A stretch of DNA of 64,000 nucleotides from Burkholderia cepacia GG4 (GTDB lineage Bacteria > Pseudomonadota > Gammaproteobacteria > Burkholderiales > Burkholderiaceae). Shown here piece by piece: positions 8,756 to 17,822 of this stretch. The DNA lies in the NCBI RefSeq assembly GCF_000292915.1, contig NC_018513.1, forward strand, positions 496,001-560,000, written 5' to 3'. Both the position numbers and the translations under genes were made by a program. Each line of letters begins with the position of its first letter. Position 1 is the first letter of the stretch. The notes under the pieces are model-generated. The model saw only the letters and a program-made list of their open reading frames with translations. It was not told the DNA's origin and did no database searches.

Positions 8756-9325
8756 GTGCCCGAAACCGAATCGATGTCTACCGAAGTCGCCGAGCGCCTG
8801 CGCTTCGTGCGCAACAAGCATGGCCTGTCGCAGCGCGAGCTCGCGAAGCGGGCCGGCGTGACCAACGGCACGATCTCGCTGATCGAACAGGGCCGCGTGA
8901 GCCCGTCGGTCGGCTCGCTGAAGAAGTTGCTCGAATGCATCCCGATGAGTCTCGCGGAGTTCTTCACGTTCGAGCTGGTCGAGTCGCGCTCGGTCGTGTC
9001 GCGTCGCGACGAGATGCCGAACCTCGGCAACGACGCGCTCGCGTTTCATCTCGTCGGCGCGGGCGTGAAGGACCGCAACATGTGCATCATGCGCGAGATC
9101 TACCAGCCGCTCGCCGATACGGGGCCCGAGATGCTCGTGCACGCGGGGCATGAGGGCGGTGTCGTCGTGTCGGGCCGGCTCGAGCTCACCGTCGACGGCG
9201 CGACCTGGCTGCTCGACCCCGGAGACGGCTACTACTTCGAAAGCCGTTTGCCGCACCGTTTTCGCAATCCCAGCGCGGAACAGCTCTGCGAGGTCGTGTC
9301 GGCCAATTCGCCGGCCACCTTCTGA
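8756..9325 (+). CDS. puuR: PuuR-like transcriptional regulator (XRE helix-turn-helix plus cupin)
   Basis: 189 residues from a GTG start. A second possible start is the ATG at 8774 (MSTEVAERLRFVR), 6 residues in; neither has a strong ribosome site. Residues 8-65 are a Cro/CI-type helix-turn-helix: LSQRELAKRAGVTNGTISLI then EQGRVSPSVGSLKKLLE. Residues about 105-185 form a cupin: GGVVVSGRLELTVDG, DPGDGYYFESRLPHRFRNP. This is the PuuR architecture, in which the cupin is thought to sense putrescine. It is divergent from puuD and 85 bases ahead of puuC, so it is well placed to repress both arms. Confidence 0.88.
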   Translation: MPETESMSTEVAERLRFVRNKHGLSQRELAKRAGVTNGTISLIEQGRVSPSVGSLKKLLECIPMSLAEFFTFELVESRSVVSRRDEMPNLGNDALAFHLVGAGVKDRNMCIMREIYQPLADTGPEMLVHAGHEGGVVVSGRLELTVDGATWLLDPGDGYYFESRLPHRFRNPSAEQLCEVVSANSPATF

Positions 9326-9410
9326 CCGCGCATCACCGCATTCGCCGCCGGCAGTGTTGCCGTTGCGCGGCGTGCTGCAGCGCGAATGCCACAACAATTG
9401 AGGCATCCTG

Positions 9411-10901
9411 ATGAACAAGTTGACTTTGGCTGACTGGCAGGACAAGGCGGCGTCGCTCGAGATCGATGGGCGCGCATTCATCGACGGCGCGTCGCGAGAC
9501 GCGCACGGCGGCAAGACGTTCGACTGCGTGAGCCCGATCGACGGCCGCGTGCTCGCGAAGGTGGCCGATTGCGGCGAAGCCGACGTGAACGCCGCCGTCG
9601 CGGCCGCGCGCCGCGCGTTCGACGCGGGCGTGTGGGCCGGATTGAACCCGCGCGCGCGCAAGGCCGTGCTGCTGCGCTGGGGCGCGCTGATGCGCGAGCA
9701 TCTCGACGAACTGGCGCTGCTGGAGACGCTCGACGCGGGCAAGCCGATCGGCGACACGACGACGGTCGATGTGCCGGGCGCCGCGTATTGCGTCGAGTGG
9801 TTCGCCGAGGCGATCGACAAGGTCGGCGGCGAGGTCGCGCCGGCCGACCATCATCTCGTCGGCCTCGTCACGCGCGAACCGGTCGGCGTGGTGGCGGCCG
9901 TCGTGCCGTGGAACTTCCCGATCCTGATGGCCGCATGGAAGTTCGGCCCGGCACTCGCGGCCGGCAACAGCGTCGTGCTGAAGCCGTCGGAGAAGTCGCC
10001 GCTGACCGCGATCCGCGTCGCGCAGCTCGCATACGAGGCCGGCATCCCGGCGGGCGTGTTCAACGTCGTGCCGGGCGCGGGCGAACCGGGCAAGCTGCTC
10101 GCGCTGCACCGCGACGTCGACTGCATCGCATTCACCGGCTCCACCGCGGTCGGCAAGCTGATCATGCAGTACGCCGCGCAGTCGAACCTGAAGCGCGCGT
10201 GGCTCGAACTTGGCGGCAAGTCGCCGAACATCGTGCTGCCCGATTGTCCGGATCTCGACCGCGCCGCGCAGGCCGCGGCCGGTGCGATCTTCTACAACAT
10301 GGGCGAGATGTGCACGGCGGGCTCGCGGCTGCTCGTGCATCGCGACATCAAGGACGCGTTCATCGAGAAACTCGTCGCGGCCGCGCGTGCGTACGTGCCC
10401 GGCAATCCGCTCGATCCGTCGGTGTCGATGGGCGCGATCGTCGACGGCATCCAGCTCGAACGCGTGCTTGGCTACATCGACGCCGGGCGCAAGGAAGGCA
10501 CGCTCGTGACGGGCGGCGCGCGCGTGAAGGAGGAGTCGGGCGGCTTCTACGTCGAGCCGACCGTGTTCGAGGTGAAGCCCGATGCCAGGATCGCGCGCGA
10601 GGAGATCTTCGGCCCCGTGCTGTCGGTGATCGTGTTCGACGATGTCGACGAGGCGGTGCGGATCGCGAACGATACCGAGTACGGGCTCGCGGCGGCCGTA
10701 TGGACGTCGGACCTGACGACCGCGCACGACGTGTCGCGCCGGCTGCGGGCGGGCACGGTATGGGTGAACTGCTACGACGAGGGCGGCGACATGAACTTCC
10801 CGTTCGGCGGCTACAAGCAGTCGGGCAACGGCCGCGACAAGTCGCTGCACGCGCTCGAGAAGTACACCGAGCTGAAGTCGACGCTGATCCGGCTGCGCTG
10901 A
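9411..10901 (+). CDS. puuC: Gamma-glutamyl-gamma-aminobutyraldehyde dehydrogenase (ALDH family)
   Basis: NAD(P)-dependent aldehyde dehydrogenase, 496 residues, the PuuC/AldH size. VPWNFPILMAAWKFGPALAAGN at 165-186 and FTGSTAVGK at 241-249 bind the cofactor. The general base is Glu266 in LELGGKSPN, and the nucleophile is Cys301 in GEMCTAGSR. It oxidises gamma-glutamyl-aminobutyraldehyde, and probably free 4-aminobutyraldehyde from the SpuC reaction, to the acid. It follows the PuuR-like gene on the same strand and completes the route with puuA and puuD in the divergent arm. Confidence 0.92.
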   Translation: MNKLTLADWQDKAASLEIDGRAFIDGASRDAHGGKTFDCVSPIDGRVLAKVADCGEADVNAAVAAARRAFDAGVWAGLNPRARKAVLLRWGALMREHLDELALLETLDAGKPIGDTTTVDVPGAAYCVEWFAEAIDKVGGEVAPADHHLVGLVTREPVGVVAAVVPWNFPILMAAWKFGPALAAGNSVVLKPSEKSPLTAIRVAQLAYEAGIPAGVFNVVPGAGEPGKLLALHRDVDCIAFTGSTAVGKLIMQYAAQSNLKRAWLELGGKSPNIVLPDCPDLDRAAQAAAGAIFYNMGEMCTAGSRLLVHRDIKDAFIEKLVAAARAYVPGNPLDPSVSMGAIVDGIQLERVLGYIDAGRKEGTLVTGGARVKEESGGFYVEPTVFEVKPDARIAREEIFGPVLSVIVFDDVDEAVRIANDTEYGLAAAVWTSDLTTAHDVSRRLRAGTVWVNCYDEGGDMNFPFGGYKQSGNGRDKSLHALEKYTELKSTLIRLR

Positions 10902-10954
10902 CGCGACGGACCAACCTGCGGGCGCGGCGCCGGGCGGCACCGCGCCCGCGTGCT

Positions 10955-11155
10955 TCAGGCGGTGCGCAGCGCCGGGTGGAAGCCCGCGGCCTCGATGATC
11001 GACTGCACGCGTTCGACGCCTTGCGTCGATTCGACCTTGACGGTCTTCGCGGCGACGTCGATATCGAGCTTCGCGGCGGGATCGGCGGCCGTCACCGCGC
11101 GCGTGATCGCGTTGGCACAGCCGCCGCAGGTCATGTCCTGGACTTCGAATTCCAT
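10955..11155 (-). CDS. Small heavy-metal-associated (HMA) domain protein, copper-chaperone-like
   Basis: 66 residues forming one HMA domain. The metal-binding MTCGGC motif sits at residues 8-13 (Cys10, Cys13), and the fold ends in GVERVQSIIEAAGFHPAL, the usual last strand and helix. This is the CopZ/Atx1 type that carries Cu(I) to a P-type ATPase. No copper ATPase or CueR-type regulator is adjacent; the neighbours are puuC (convergent) and the iron permease pair. The metal is therefore assumed from the motif, not from context. Confidence 0.88.
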   Translation of the reverse strand: MEFEVQDMTCGGCANAITRAVTAADPAAKLDIDVAAKTVKVESTQGVERVQSIIEAAGFHPALRTA

Positions 11156-11484
11156 CGTGTTCTCCTGAGTTGACGATTGACGAGTACGCTCAGCATGAAG
11201 CTTGCCATGGTGGGAAGGTCAAGTGTGCTCGCAGCGTTCGGTGTCGCGTGGCGATTTGTAAGGCGGAAGTCAGATGAATTGCGGCTCGCGCGCGAGCGTC
11301 AGTCCGAACTTGTCCCGATTGACGGCGACGCATTGTCGGCGAAGTCTGGTGGAAGCCTTGTGCGACAAGGCGCGCGGCGCGCCGCTGACCTACAATCTCC
11401 ATGATTGCAGTAAGGGTACTCCGGGGTGAAAATGCGAATCGATCTTAGTATCAATCCCCTTCGATATTTCACTTCATTACGCAC
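11156..11484. other. Gap between the HMA gene and the iron permease pair
   Basis: 329 bases without a credible gene. It must hold the divergent promoters of the HMA gene and the cupredoxin gene. I looked for a Fur box; GCGAATCGATCTTAGTATC near 11433 is A/T-rich but matches the consensus too poorly to call. A TACAAT hexamer lies at 11391 without a well-spaced -35. Confidence 0.5.
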
Positions 11485-11817
11485 ATGACTCGTTTCGCTA
11501 TCGGCTTCGCACTGGCCCTGCTGGGCGCATCGGCAACCTCCGCATTCGCTGCCGACGATGTCGTCAACCTGACGCTGAAGGATCACAAGTTTTCGCCCGA
11601 AGGCGTGACGATCCCGGCCGGCAAGAAGGTGAAGTTCGTTGTGAAGAACCTCGATGCGACGCCCGCGGAATTCGAGAGCGACGATTTCAAGGCGGAGAAG
11701 GTCGTGCCGGCCGGCAAGTCGGTCGAGATCCTGGTCGGGCCGCTGAAGGCAGGCACCTACGAGTTCCACGACGAGTATCACGAAGCGCAGTCGAAGACGC
11801 ACCTGACCGTCAAGTAA
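11485..11817 (+). CDS. Periplasmic cupredoxin-like protein of an iron-uptake system (FtrB/EfeO-N type)
   Basis: 110 residues with a clear signal peptide, cleaved after SAFA near residue 22. The rest is one cupredoxin domain: LTLKDHKFSPEGVTIPAGKKV, then FVVKNLDATPAEFESDD, and a C-terminal GTYEFHDEYHEAQSKTHLTV rich in His and Glu. The copper-ligand cysteine of blue-copper proteins is absent, as in the cupredoxin-like partners of FTR1 permeases (EfeO N-domain, FtrB). It ends 12 bases before the FTR1 gene. It probably handles periplasmic iron for the permease. Confidence 0.82.
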   Translation: MTRFAIGFALALLGASATSAFAADDVVNLTLKDHKFSPEGVTIPAGKKVKFVVKNLDATPAEFESDDFKAEKVVPAGKSVEILVGPLKAGTYEFHDEYHEAQSKTHLTVK

Positions 11818-11829
11818 GCGGATACCGAC

Positions 11830-12666
11830 ATGCTGTCTACTGCCCTGATCGTCTTTCGTGAAGTGCTCGAGGCCGCGCTGGTGGTCTCGATCGTGATGGC
11901 CGCGACGAAGGGCGTGCCGCGCCGCGGCTGGTGGGTCGGCGGCGGGCTCGTCGGCGGCGTGATCGGCGCCGGCCTGATCGCCGCATTCGCGGACGTGATC
12001 TCGCAATGGGCGTCCGGCATGGGGCAGGAAGTCTTCAACGCCGGCGTGATGTTCGTCGCGACGCTGATGCTGGCCTGGCACTGCATCTGGATGAGCCGGC
12101 ACGGCCGCGAGATGGCGCTGCACATGGGTGAGGTCGGGCGGGCCGTCGCGGCCGGCAGCCGGCCGCTGACGGGGCTCGCGATCGTGGTCGGCGTGGCGGT
12201 ATTGCGCGAGGGCTCCGAGGCCGTGCTGTTTCTGTACGGCATCGCGGCGGGCGATCCGGGGCAGACGCCGCAGATGATCGTCGGCGGGCTGCTCGGCGTG
12301 CTCGGCGGGGCCGGGCTCGGCTATGCGATGTACGCGGGCCTGCTGCAGATTCCGCTGAAGCGCCTGTTCTCCGTCACCAACGGGCTGATCGTGCTGCTCG
12401 CGGCAGGGATGGCGAGCCAGTGCGTCGGTTTCCTGCTCGCCGCCGGCCTCGTGCCGTCGTGGGGCGATGCGGTGTGGGATACGTCGTGGCTGCTCAAGGA
12501 AACGAGCATCGTCGGCAAGGCGCTGCATACGCTGATCGGCTATACCGCGCGTCCGGCGGGCATCCAGATCGCCGCGTACGTCGCGACGCTGGTCACGATC
12601 GTCGTGCTGGCACGGCTCGTCGGCCGGCCCCAGACGGCCATGCGGCCGCCGCGGCCGGCGGCCTGA
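11830..12666 (+). CDS. FTR1-family high-affinity iron permease
   Basis: 278 residues with about seven hydrophobic segments. Both REXXE motifs that define FTR1/EfeU iron permeases are intact: REVLE at residues 10-14 and REGSE at 126-130. The usual family length is about 270-285. It is the only membrane gene in the pair and follows the cupredoxin-like gene by 12 bases. Larger systems (FtrABCD, EfeUOB) carry additional periplasmic and electron-transfer parts that are not here. A strong hairpin follows the stop. Confidence 0.92.
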   Translation: MLSTALIVFREVLEAALVVSIVMAATKGVPRRGWWVGGGLVGGVIGAGLIAAFADVISQWASGMGQEVFNAGVMFVATLMLAWHCIWMSRHGREMALHMGEVGRAVAAGSRPLTGLAIVVGVAVLREGSEAVLFLYGIAAGDPGQTPQMIVGGLLGVLGGAGLGYAMYAGLLQIPLKRLFSVTNGLIVLLAAGMASQCVGFLLAAGLVPSWGDAVWDTSWLLKETSIVGKALHTLIGYTARPAGIQIAAYVATLVTIVVLARLVGRPQTAMRPPRPAA

Positions 12667-12686
12667 TCTTTCCCGGTTCGAATGAG

Positions 12687-12717
12687 ACAAGGGGCGTCAT
12701 CGACGCCCCTTGTTGTT
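12687..12717 (+). terminator. Likely terminator of the iron permease pair
   Basis: A perfect 12-bp stem (ACAAGGGGCGTC with its complement) closes on a 3-base loop, followed by TGTTT. The T-run is short, but the stem is strong and sits between two convergent genes. Confidence 0.7.
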
Positions 12718-12738
12718 TCATGCACGGTTCACGGCCGC

Positions 12739-12957
12739 TCAGCGATGACTGTCGATCCAGGCGCGGGCCCATTCGAGCCCCGCTTCGCGCGCGTCGTCCT
12801 CGGTATCGAACACGCCGAGCACGCCCGACGCTTCGACGAGGCGGTTGTTCTGCGTGATCGTGCCGCTCGCCGCGAAGCGTTCGGGTTGCAGGATCTCGTC
12901 CTGCTGCAGGATCGAATGGCCCCAGATCTGGTAGCCGTGATAGGTCTGCGCTTCCAT
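12739..12957 (-). CDS. Small conserved-type protein, function unknown
   Basis: 72 residues: MEAQTYHGYQIWGHSILQQD, ending FDTEDDAREAGLEWARAWID. No signal peptide or membrane segment. The alternating aromatic/hydrophobic pattern with an acidic helix at the end resembles small DUF-type soluble proteins. The start is firm: GGAGGTGA lies just upstream, and the ATG shares its A with the stop of the preceding gene (TAATG), so the two are translationally coupled. I do not recognise a named family. Confidence 0.8.
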   Translation of the reverse strand: MEAQTYHGYQIWGHSILQQDEILQPERFAASGTITQNNRLVEASGVLGVFDTEDDAREAGLEWARAWIDSHR

Positions 12958-13412
12958 TATCGAGTCACCTCCGCGGAACGGCTGCCCGTGCCGACCCGCA
13001 GCACGTTGCCGTCCGGCGTGTATTGACGCGGGATGTCGGAGAAACCGAGCGCGTGCGTCGCGTCGGGCGCGGCCGGCTGCATCACCGTGAGCCGGCCCGG
13101 TGCGGGCTGCGCGACCGGGTGCGGTGCGGCCGGCGCTTCGGCCGCGGCGGCGGGCGGACGATGCGGGGCGGTTTTCATGGCCTGCGCGACGCGGCGCTTG
13201 TGCGGCTTCACGACAGCTTTCGGCGGCACGCTCGCATGCTTTTCCGCGCCCTTGCTGCCGGCGCGAGGGTCGGCGCCCGTGCGTGCTGCCGGCGTGCGGG
13301 CCGCCGGCAGCCGCGCCTCCGGCGGGTTCCAGACTTCGACGTAGTGCTCGGCCGCCCAGCCCGTCGACGCGACGGTCAGCGCCAGCAATCCGCATCCAAA
13401 CAGTCTTACCAT
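12957..13412 (-). CDS. Exported Pro/Ala-rich protein, function unknown
   Basis: 151 residues. Residues 1-21 form a signal peptide (MVRLFGCGLLALTVASTGWA), followed by AEHYVEVWNPPEARLP. The middle is a basic, Pro/Ala-rich low-complexity linker. The C-terminus (TPDGNVLRVGTGS) looks like a short folded tail. It is 50 bases downstream of glmS on the same strand and overlaps the next gene at TAATG. A periplasmic or envelope role is likely from the signal and linker; no family is recognised. Confidence 0.7.
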   Translation of the reverse strand: MVRLFGCGLLALTVASTGWAAEHYVEVWNPPEARLPAARTPAARTGADPRAGSKGAEKHASVPPKAVVKPHKRRVAQAMKTAPHRPPAAAAEAPAAPHPVAQPAPGRLTVMQPAAPDATHALGFSDIPRQYTPDGNVLRVGTGSRSAEVTR

Positions 13413-13462
13413 GGTCTCTCCGTCTGTCTCGTCGGCGCGCCGGACTGCACTGCGCCGATTGC

Positions 13463-15280
13463 TTACTCTACCGTCACCGACTTCGCGAGGTTGCGCGGCT
13501 TGTCGACGTCGGTGCCGCGCGCACACGCGGTGTGATACGCGAGCAGCTGCAGCGGCACGACGTGCAGGATCGGCGACAGCTGCCCGTAGTGTTCCGGCAT
13601 CCGGATCACGTGCAGGCCGTCGTCGTTGACGATCTGCGTATCCGCGTCGGCGAACACGTACAGTTCGCCGCCGCGCGCGCGCACTTCCTGCATGTTCGAC
13701 TTCAGCTTCTCGAGCAGCGTGTCGTTCGGCGCGACCGTGACGACCGGCATCGCTTCCGTGACGAGCGCGAGCGGCCCGTGCTTCAGTTCGCCGGCCGGAT
13801 AGGCCTCCGCGTGGATGTACGAGATTTCCTTCAGCTTCAGCGCGCCTTCGAGCGCGATCGGGTAATGCAGCCCGCGGCCGAGGAACAGCGCGTTTTCCTT
13901 GCGGGCGAATTCCTCCGCCCACGCGATGATCTGCGGCTCGAGCGCGAGCACGCTGTTCAGCGCGGCCGGCAGGTGGCGCAGCTGCTTCAGGAATTCCGCT
14001 TCCTGCGCGGCGTCGACGTGCCCGCGCAGCTTGCCGAGCGTCGCGGCCAGCACGAACAGCGCGACCAGCTGGGTCGTGAACGCCTTCGTCGACGCAACGC
14101 CGATCTCGGTGCCCGCGTGCGTCAGGAACTGCATCTCGGTGAGGCGCACCATCGCGCTCGTCGCGACGTTGCACACCGCGAGCGTATGCGTGTGGCCGAG
14201 CGATTGCGCGTGCTTGAGCGCGGCGAGCGTGTCGGCCGTCTCGCCCGACTGCGAGATCACCAGCACGAGCTGGCGCGGGTTCGGGACCGAGTCGCGGTAG
14301 CGGTATTCGCTCGCGATCTCGACCTGGGTCGGGATCTTCGCGATCGATTCGAGCCAGTACTTCGCAGTGAGGCCCGAGTAGTAGCTCGTGCCGCAGGCGA
14401 GGATCAGCAGGCTGTCGATGTCCGCGAACGCGGCGGGTGCGGCGTCGCCGAACAGCGTTGCGTCGAAGGCTTCGGTTTGCGGCACCGTGTCGCTGATCGC
14501 GCGCGGCTGCTCGAAGATTTCCTTCTGCATGAAGTGGCGATACGGGCCCAGCTCGACCGCGCCGCCGTACGCGCTGACGACGCGGATCTCGCGCTGCGCG
14601 AGCGCGCCGTGACGGTCGACGATCTTCACGCCGTCGAGCGACAGCTCGCACACGTCGCCTTCCTCGAGGAACGTGAAGTGGTCGGTGCTGCCGGCCAGCG
14701 CGAGCGCGTCGGACGCGAGGAAGTTCTCGCCGTCGCCGTGGCCGACGACGAGCGGCGAACCCTGGCGCGCGCCGACGACGGTGTGCGGCTGGTCCTTGTG
14801 GGTCACTGCGATCGCATACGCGCCGTGCAGCTGCTGCACGGCTTCGCGCACGGCCTCGAACAGGTTGCCGCGATACAGGCTGTGCACGAGGTGCGCGATC
14901 ACTTCGGTGTCGGTCTGCGACACGAATTCGTAGCCCTTCGCGCGCAGCGTGTCGCGCAGCGTCTCGAAGTTCTCGATGATGCCGTTGTGGACGAGCGCGA
15001 GCGCGTTCGACGAGAAGATCGGGTGCGCGTTGTGCGTGACGGGTGCGCCGTGCGTCGCCCAGCGCGTGTGCGCGACGCCGGTCGTGCCTTCGAGGTGCGA
15101 TTCCTGCACCTGCGCGTCGAGATCGGCGACGCGCGCGACGCTGCGCGCGCGCTTCGGTGCGCCCGGCTCGAGCACGGCGACGCCGCACGAATCGTAGCCA
15201 CGGTATTCGAGGCGCCGCAATCCTTCGATCAGCACCGGAACGATATTACGCTGCGCAACTGCGCCGACAATGCCGCACAT
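13463..15280 (-). CDS. glmS: Glutamine-fructose-6-phosphate aminotransferase (isomerizing)
   Basis: Makes glucosamine-6-phosphate from fructose-6-phosphate and glutamine, the first step to UDP-GlcNAc. 605 residues. The N-terminal glutaminase has Cys2 as nucleophile (MCGIVGAV), TRWATHG near 73, and HNGIIEN near 97. The two SIS domains carry ACGTSYYSG and SQSGETADT, and the C-terminus ends [13 protein letters not shown], the conserved GlmS tail. It lies 51 bases downstream of glmU, so both precursor steps are co-transcribed. No glmS-ribozyme-type leader is evident. Confidence 0.97.
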   Translation of the reverse strand: MCGIVGAVAQRNIVPVLIEGLRRLEYRGYDSCGVAVLEPGAPKRARSVARVADLDAQVQESHLEGTTGVAHTRWATHGAPVTHNAHPIFSSNALALVHNGIIENFETLRDTLRAKGYEFVSQTDTEVIAHLVHSLYRGNLFEAVREAVQQLHGAYAIAVTHKDQPHTVVGARQGSPLVVGHGDGENFLASDALALAGSTDHFTFLEEGDVCELSLDGVKIVDRHGALAQREIRVVSAYGGAVELGPYRHFMQKEIFEQPRAISDTVPQTEAFDATLFGDAAPAAFADIDSLLILACGTSYYSGLTAKYWLESIAKIPTQVEIASEYRYRDSVPNPRQLVLVISQSGETADTLAALKHAQSLGHTHTLAVCNVATSAMVRLTEMQFLTHAGTEIGVASTKAFTTQLVALFVLAATLGKLRGHVDAAQEAEFLKQLRHLPAALNSVLALEPQIIAWAEEFARKENALFLGRGLHYPIALEGALKLKEISYIHAEAYPAGELKHGPLALVTEAMPVVTVAPNDTLLEKLKSNMQEVRARGGELYVFADADTQIVNDDGLHVIRMPEHYGQLSPILHVVPLQLLAYHTACARGTDVDKPRNLAKSVTVE

Positions 15281-15304
15281 AAAAATCTACCCTCTATGTG
15301 GAAA

Positions 15305-15324
15305 CGGGCGCCGTGCAGCGCCCG
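15305..15324 (-). terminator. Weak hairpin between glmU and glmS
   Basis: CGGGCGC and GCGCCCG (15305-15311, 15318-15324) form a 7-bp stem with a 6-base loop. On the minus strand only three T residues follow, so it would at most attenuate read-through from glmU into glmS. Confidence 0.35.
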
Positions 15325-15331
15325 CATGATG

Positions 15332-16693
15332 TTAATTTTTCTTCTTGACCGGGCGGACGTAGCCGCTTTTCGCGACCTGCGTCTTCTCGTTCAATGCGAG
15401 GACGCCCTCGGCGACGTCCTTCCATACCGTCGTGCCCGCCGCGATCGTCACGCCGCGGCCGACGCGCACCGGCGCGACGAGCTGCGTGTCCGAACCGACG
15501 AACACGTCGTCTTCGATGACGGTGCGGAACTTGTTCGCGCCGTCGTAGTTGCAGGTGATCGTGCCCGCGCCGATGTTCACGCGCGCGCCGATGTCGGCGT
15601 CGCCGATGTACGTCAGGTGGTTCGCCTTCGAGCCGTGGCCGATCACCGCGTTCTTCACCTCGACGAAGTTGCCGACGTGCGCTTCGTCCGCGAGCTGCGC
15701 GCCCGGGCGCAGCCGCGCGTACGGGCCGATCACGGTGTTCGCGCCGAGTTCGGCGCCGTCGATGTGCGTGAACGCGTCGATGCGCGTGCCCGCGCCGATC
15801 GACGCATTGCGGATCACGCAGTTCGCGCCGATCGTCACGTTGTCGGCGAGCGTCACATTGCCTTCGAACACGCAGTTCACGTCGATCGAGACGTCGCGGC
15901 CGCAGCGCAGCGTGCCGCGCACGTCGAGGCGCGCCGGATCGGCGAGCGTGACGCCGTCGACGAGCAGCGCATCCGCGACGTTGCGCTGGTGGATGCGCTC
16001 GAGCTCCGCGAGCTGCGCCTTGCTGTTCACGCCGAGCGTTTCCCACTCTTCGTCGGGCTGCGACGTGACGATCTCGAAGCCGGCCTCGATCGCGAGTTCG
16101 ACGACATCGGTCAGGTAGTACTCGCCCTGCGCGTTCTCGTTCCTCAGCGCGCCGAGCCACATCGACAGCTGCGCCGTGGGCGTGATGATGATGCCGGTGT
16201 TGATCTCGGCGATCTTCAGCTGCTCGGGCGACGCATCCTTCTGTTCGACGATGCGCGTGACGAAGCCGGACGCGTCGCGCACGATGCGGCCGTAACCGGT
16301 CGGATCGTCGAGCGTGACGGTCAGAATCCCGTAGCGGCCCTCGCGCGCGGCGTCGACGAGACGCTGCAGCGTCGATGCGCGGGTGAGCGGCACGTCGCCG
16401 TACAGCACCAGCGTCGGTTGCGCGGGATCGAGCAGCGGCAGCGCCTGGCGCACTGCATGGCCGGTGCCGAGCTGCTCGGCCTGCAACGCGAACTGGACGT
16501 CGGGCGCGGCGACGGCGGCCTGGACCTGCTCGGCGCCATGACCGACGACGACGACGAGCCGCGACGGCTGCAGCGTGCGCGCGGTGGCGATGACGTGGGA
16601 GAGGAGCGGCCTGCCGGCCAGGGGATGGAGCACTTTCGGCAGCGCGGAACGCATGCGCTTGCCGGTGCCTGCCGCCAAAATCACGATATTCAT
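15332..16693 (-). CDS. glmU: Bifunctional UDP-GlcNAc pyrophosphorylase / glucosamine-1-phosphate acetyltransferase
   Basis: 453 residues, the normal GlmU length. The N-terminal nucleotidyltransferase starts [20 protein letters not shown], with YGDVPL near 100. The C-terminal half is a left-handed beta-helix of hexapeptide repeats ([40 protein letters not shown]) with the acetyltransferase histidine region and the closing [10 protein letters not shown]. Start at 16693 is fixed by the LAAGTGKRM motif. An open extension to 16942 is spurious. It works with glmS downstream in UDP-GlcNAc synthesis. Confidence 0.97.
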   Translation of the reverse strand: MNIVILAAGTGKRMRSALPKVLHPLAGRPLLSHVIATARTLQPSRLVVVVGHGAEQVQAAVAAPDVQFALQAEQLGTGHAVRQALPLLDPAQPTLVLYGDVPLTRASTLQRLVDAAREGRYGILTVTLDDPTGYGRIVRDASGFVTRIVEQKDASPEQLKIAEINTGIIITPTAQLSMWLGALRNENAQGEYYLTDVVELAIEAGFEIVTSQPDEEWETLGVNSKAQLAELERIHQRNVADALLVDGVTLADPARLDVRGTLRCGRDVSIDVNCVFEGNVTLADNVTIGANCVIRNASIGAGTRIDAFTHIDGAELGANTVIGPYARLRPGAQLADEAHVGNFVEVKNAVIGHGSKANHLTYIGDADIGARVNIGAGTITCNYDGANKFRTVIEDDVFVGSDTQLVAPVRVGRGVTIAAGTTVWKDVAEGVLALNEKTQVAKSGYVRPVKKKN

Positions 16694-16728
16694 GGCGCCA
16701 GCTTGTCTGAGGAGTTCGAAGCCGACCA

Positions 16729-16734
16729 TTTTAG
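16729..16734 (-). promoter_or_regulatory. Candidate -10 element of glmU
   Basis: On the minus strand the sequence reads GCTAAAATGG, a good -10-like hexamer (TAAAAT) about 36 bases before the glmU ATG. A matching -35 would fall at the base of the upstream hairpin and is not clear. Confidence 0.35.
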
Positions 16735-16748
16735 CATGCGGCCCTTGC

Positions 16749-16788
16749 CGTTCCGGGGCTGTCGCGGCGGGGCGACAGCCCCGGAACG
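16749..16788. other. 17-bp perfect hairpin between ttcA and glmU
   Basis: CGTTCCGGGGCTGTCGC (16749-16765) pairs perfectly with 16772-16788 around a 6-base loop (GGCGGG). There is no adjacent T-run on either strand, so it is not a textbook terminator, although it sits just past the ttcA stop and just before the glmU -10. It may stop ttcA transcripts or protect their 3' end. Confidence 0.75.
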
Positions 16789-16826
16789 CGGCGCGGCCCC
16801 CGTTCCGGCGGATGGTCGCGCCCTGT

Positions 16827-17822
16827 TTACAGGTCGTCGAACTGGACGATCGAGATCGGTTGCGCGGCGCCCGGCGCCGCGGCGGCGTCACCCGATGCGC
16901 ACGGTTCCTCGTCGAACGCGATGTCGCCCTGCGGGTCGGCAACGCCTGTCGCGCGCAGCGACGCGAACGGGAACTGGGTCGTATCCATCAGGTGCGACGG
17001 CACGACGTTCGAGAGCGCGCTGAACATGTTGTCGACGCGGCCCGGGAAGCGCTTGTCCCATTCACGGATCAGCGCCTTCATTTCCGCGCGCTTCAGGTTC
17101 GGCTGGCTGCCGCACAGGTTGCACGGGATGATCGGGAATTCGCGCAGTTCCGCGTATTTCTCGAGATCGGTTTCCTTCACGTACGCGAGCGGGCGGATCA
17201 CGACGTTCTTGCCGTCGTCCGACTGCAGCTTCGGCGGCATCCCCTTCAGCTTGCCGCCGTAGAACATGTTGAGCAGCAGCGTCTGCAGGATGTCGTCGCG
17301 GTGGTGGCCGAGCGCGATCTTGGTCGCGCCGAGCTCGCCGGCCACGCGGTACAGGATCCCGCGGCGCAGCCGCGAGCACAGCGAGCAGGTCGTCTTGCCT
17401 TCGGGCACGAGCCGCTTGACGATGCTGTAGGTGTCCTGGTTCTCGATGTGGAACGGCACGCCGACCTGCGTCAGGTACTCCGGCAGCACGTGCTCGGGGA
17501 AGCCCGGCTGCTTCTGGTCGAGGTTGACCGCGACGATGTCGAAGTCGATCGGCGCGCGCTCGCGCAGGCGCAGCAGCACGTCGAGCATCGCATAGCTGTC
17601 CTTGCCGCCCGACAGGCACACCATCACCTTGTCGCCTTGCTCGATCATGTTGTAGTCGCCGATCGCCTGGCCGACCTGGCGCACGATCCGCTTGAACAGC
17701 TTGTTGTTCTCGTACGCTTCCTTCTGCTCGCGGCGCGTCAGCACGCGGCGGCCGGGTTCGGCGACGGTGGCTTCGATGGCGGCGCCATCGGCCGCCGTGT
17801 CATTCATGTGGGGGGCGTTCAT
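16827..17822 (-). CDS. ttcA: tRNA 2-thiocytidine biosynthesis protein TtcA
   Basis: Thiolates cytidine 32 in tRNA using ATP and an iron-sulfur cluster. 331 residues. The PP-loop SGGKDS is at residues 71-76. Two Cys pairs expected for the cluster are present ([12 protein letters not shown] and [11 protein letters not shown]). [14 protein letters not shown] is typical of the TtcA/TilS fold. The N-terminal 30 residues are low complexity. Its start overlaps the folB stop by 4 bases (ATGA), so the pair is translationally coupled. Confidence 0.96.
   Translation of the reverse strand: MNAPHMNDTAADGAAIEATVAEPGRRVLTRREQKEAYENNKLFKRIVRQVGQAIGDYNMIEQGDKVMVCLSGGKDSYAMLDVLLRLRERAPIDFDIVAVNLDQKQPGFPEHVLPEYLTQVGVPFHIENQDTYSIVKRLVPEGKTTCSLCSRLRRGILYRVAGELGATKIALGHHRDDILQTLLLNMFYGGKLKGMPPKLQSDDGKNVVIRPLAYVKETDLEKYAELREFPIIPCNLCGSQPNLKRAEMKALIREWDKRFPGRVDNMFSALSNVVPSHLMDTTQFPFASLRATGVADPQGDIAFDEEPCASGDAAAAPGAAQPISIVQFDDL

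Noticed and set aside
11425..11455. Fur box before the cupredoxin-like gene
   Set aside because: The A/T-rich words match the consensus too poorly, unlike the clear box at 42307.
15281..15331. glmS-type ribozyme or leader element
   Set aside because: The gap between glmU and glmS is only 51 bases with one short hairpin, too short for the ribozyme.
13100..17023. A 1307-codon open frame on the plus strand opposite glmS and glmU
   Set aside because: It is Arg/Val/His-rich with no domain, and it lies antisense to two certain genes; long antisense frames are expected at this GC content.
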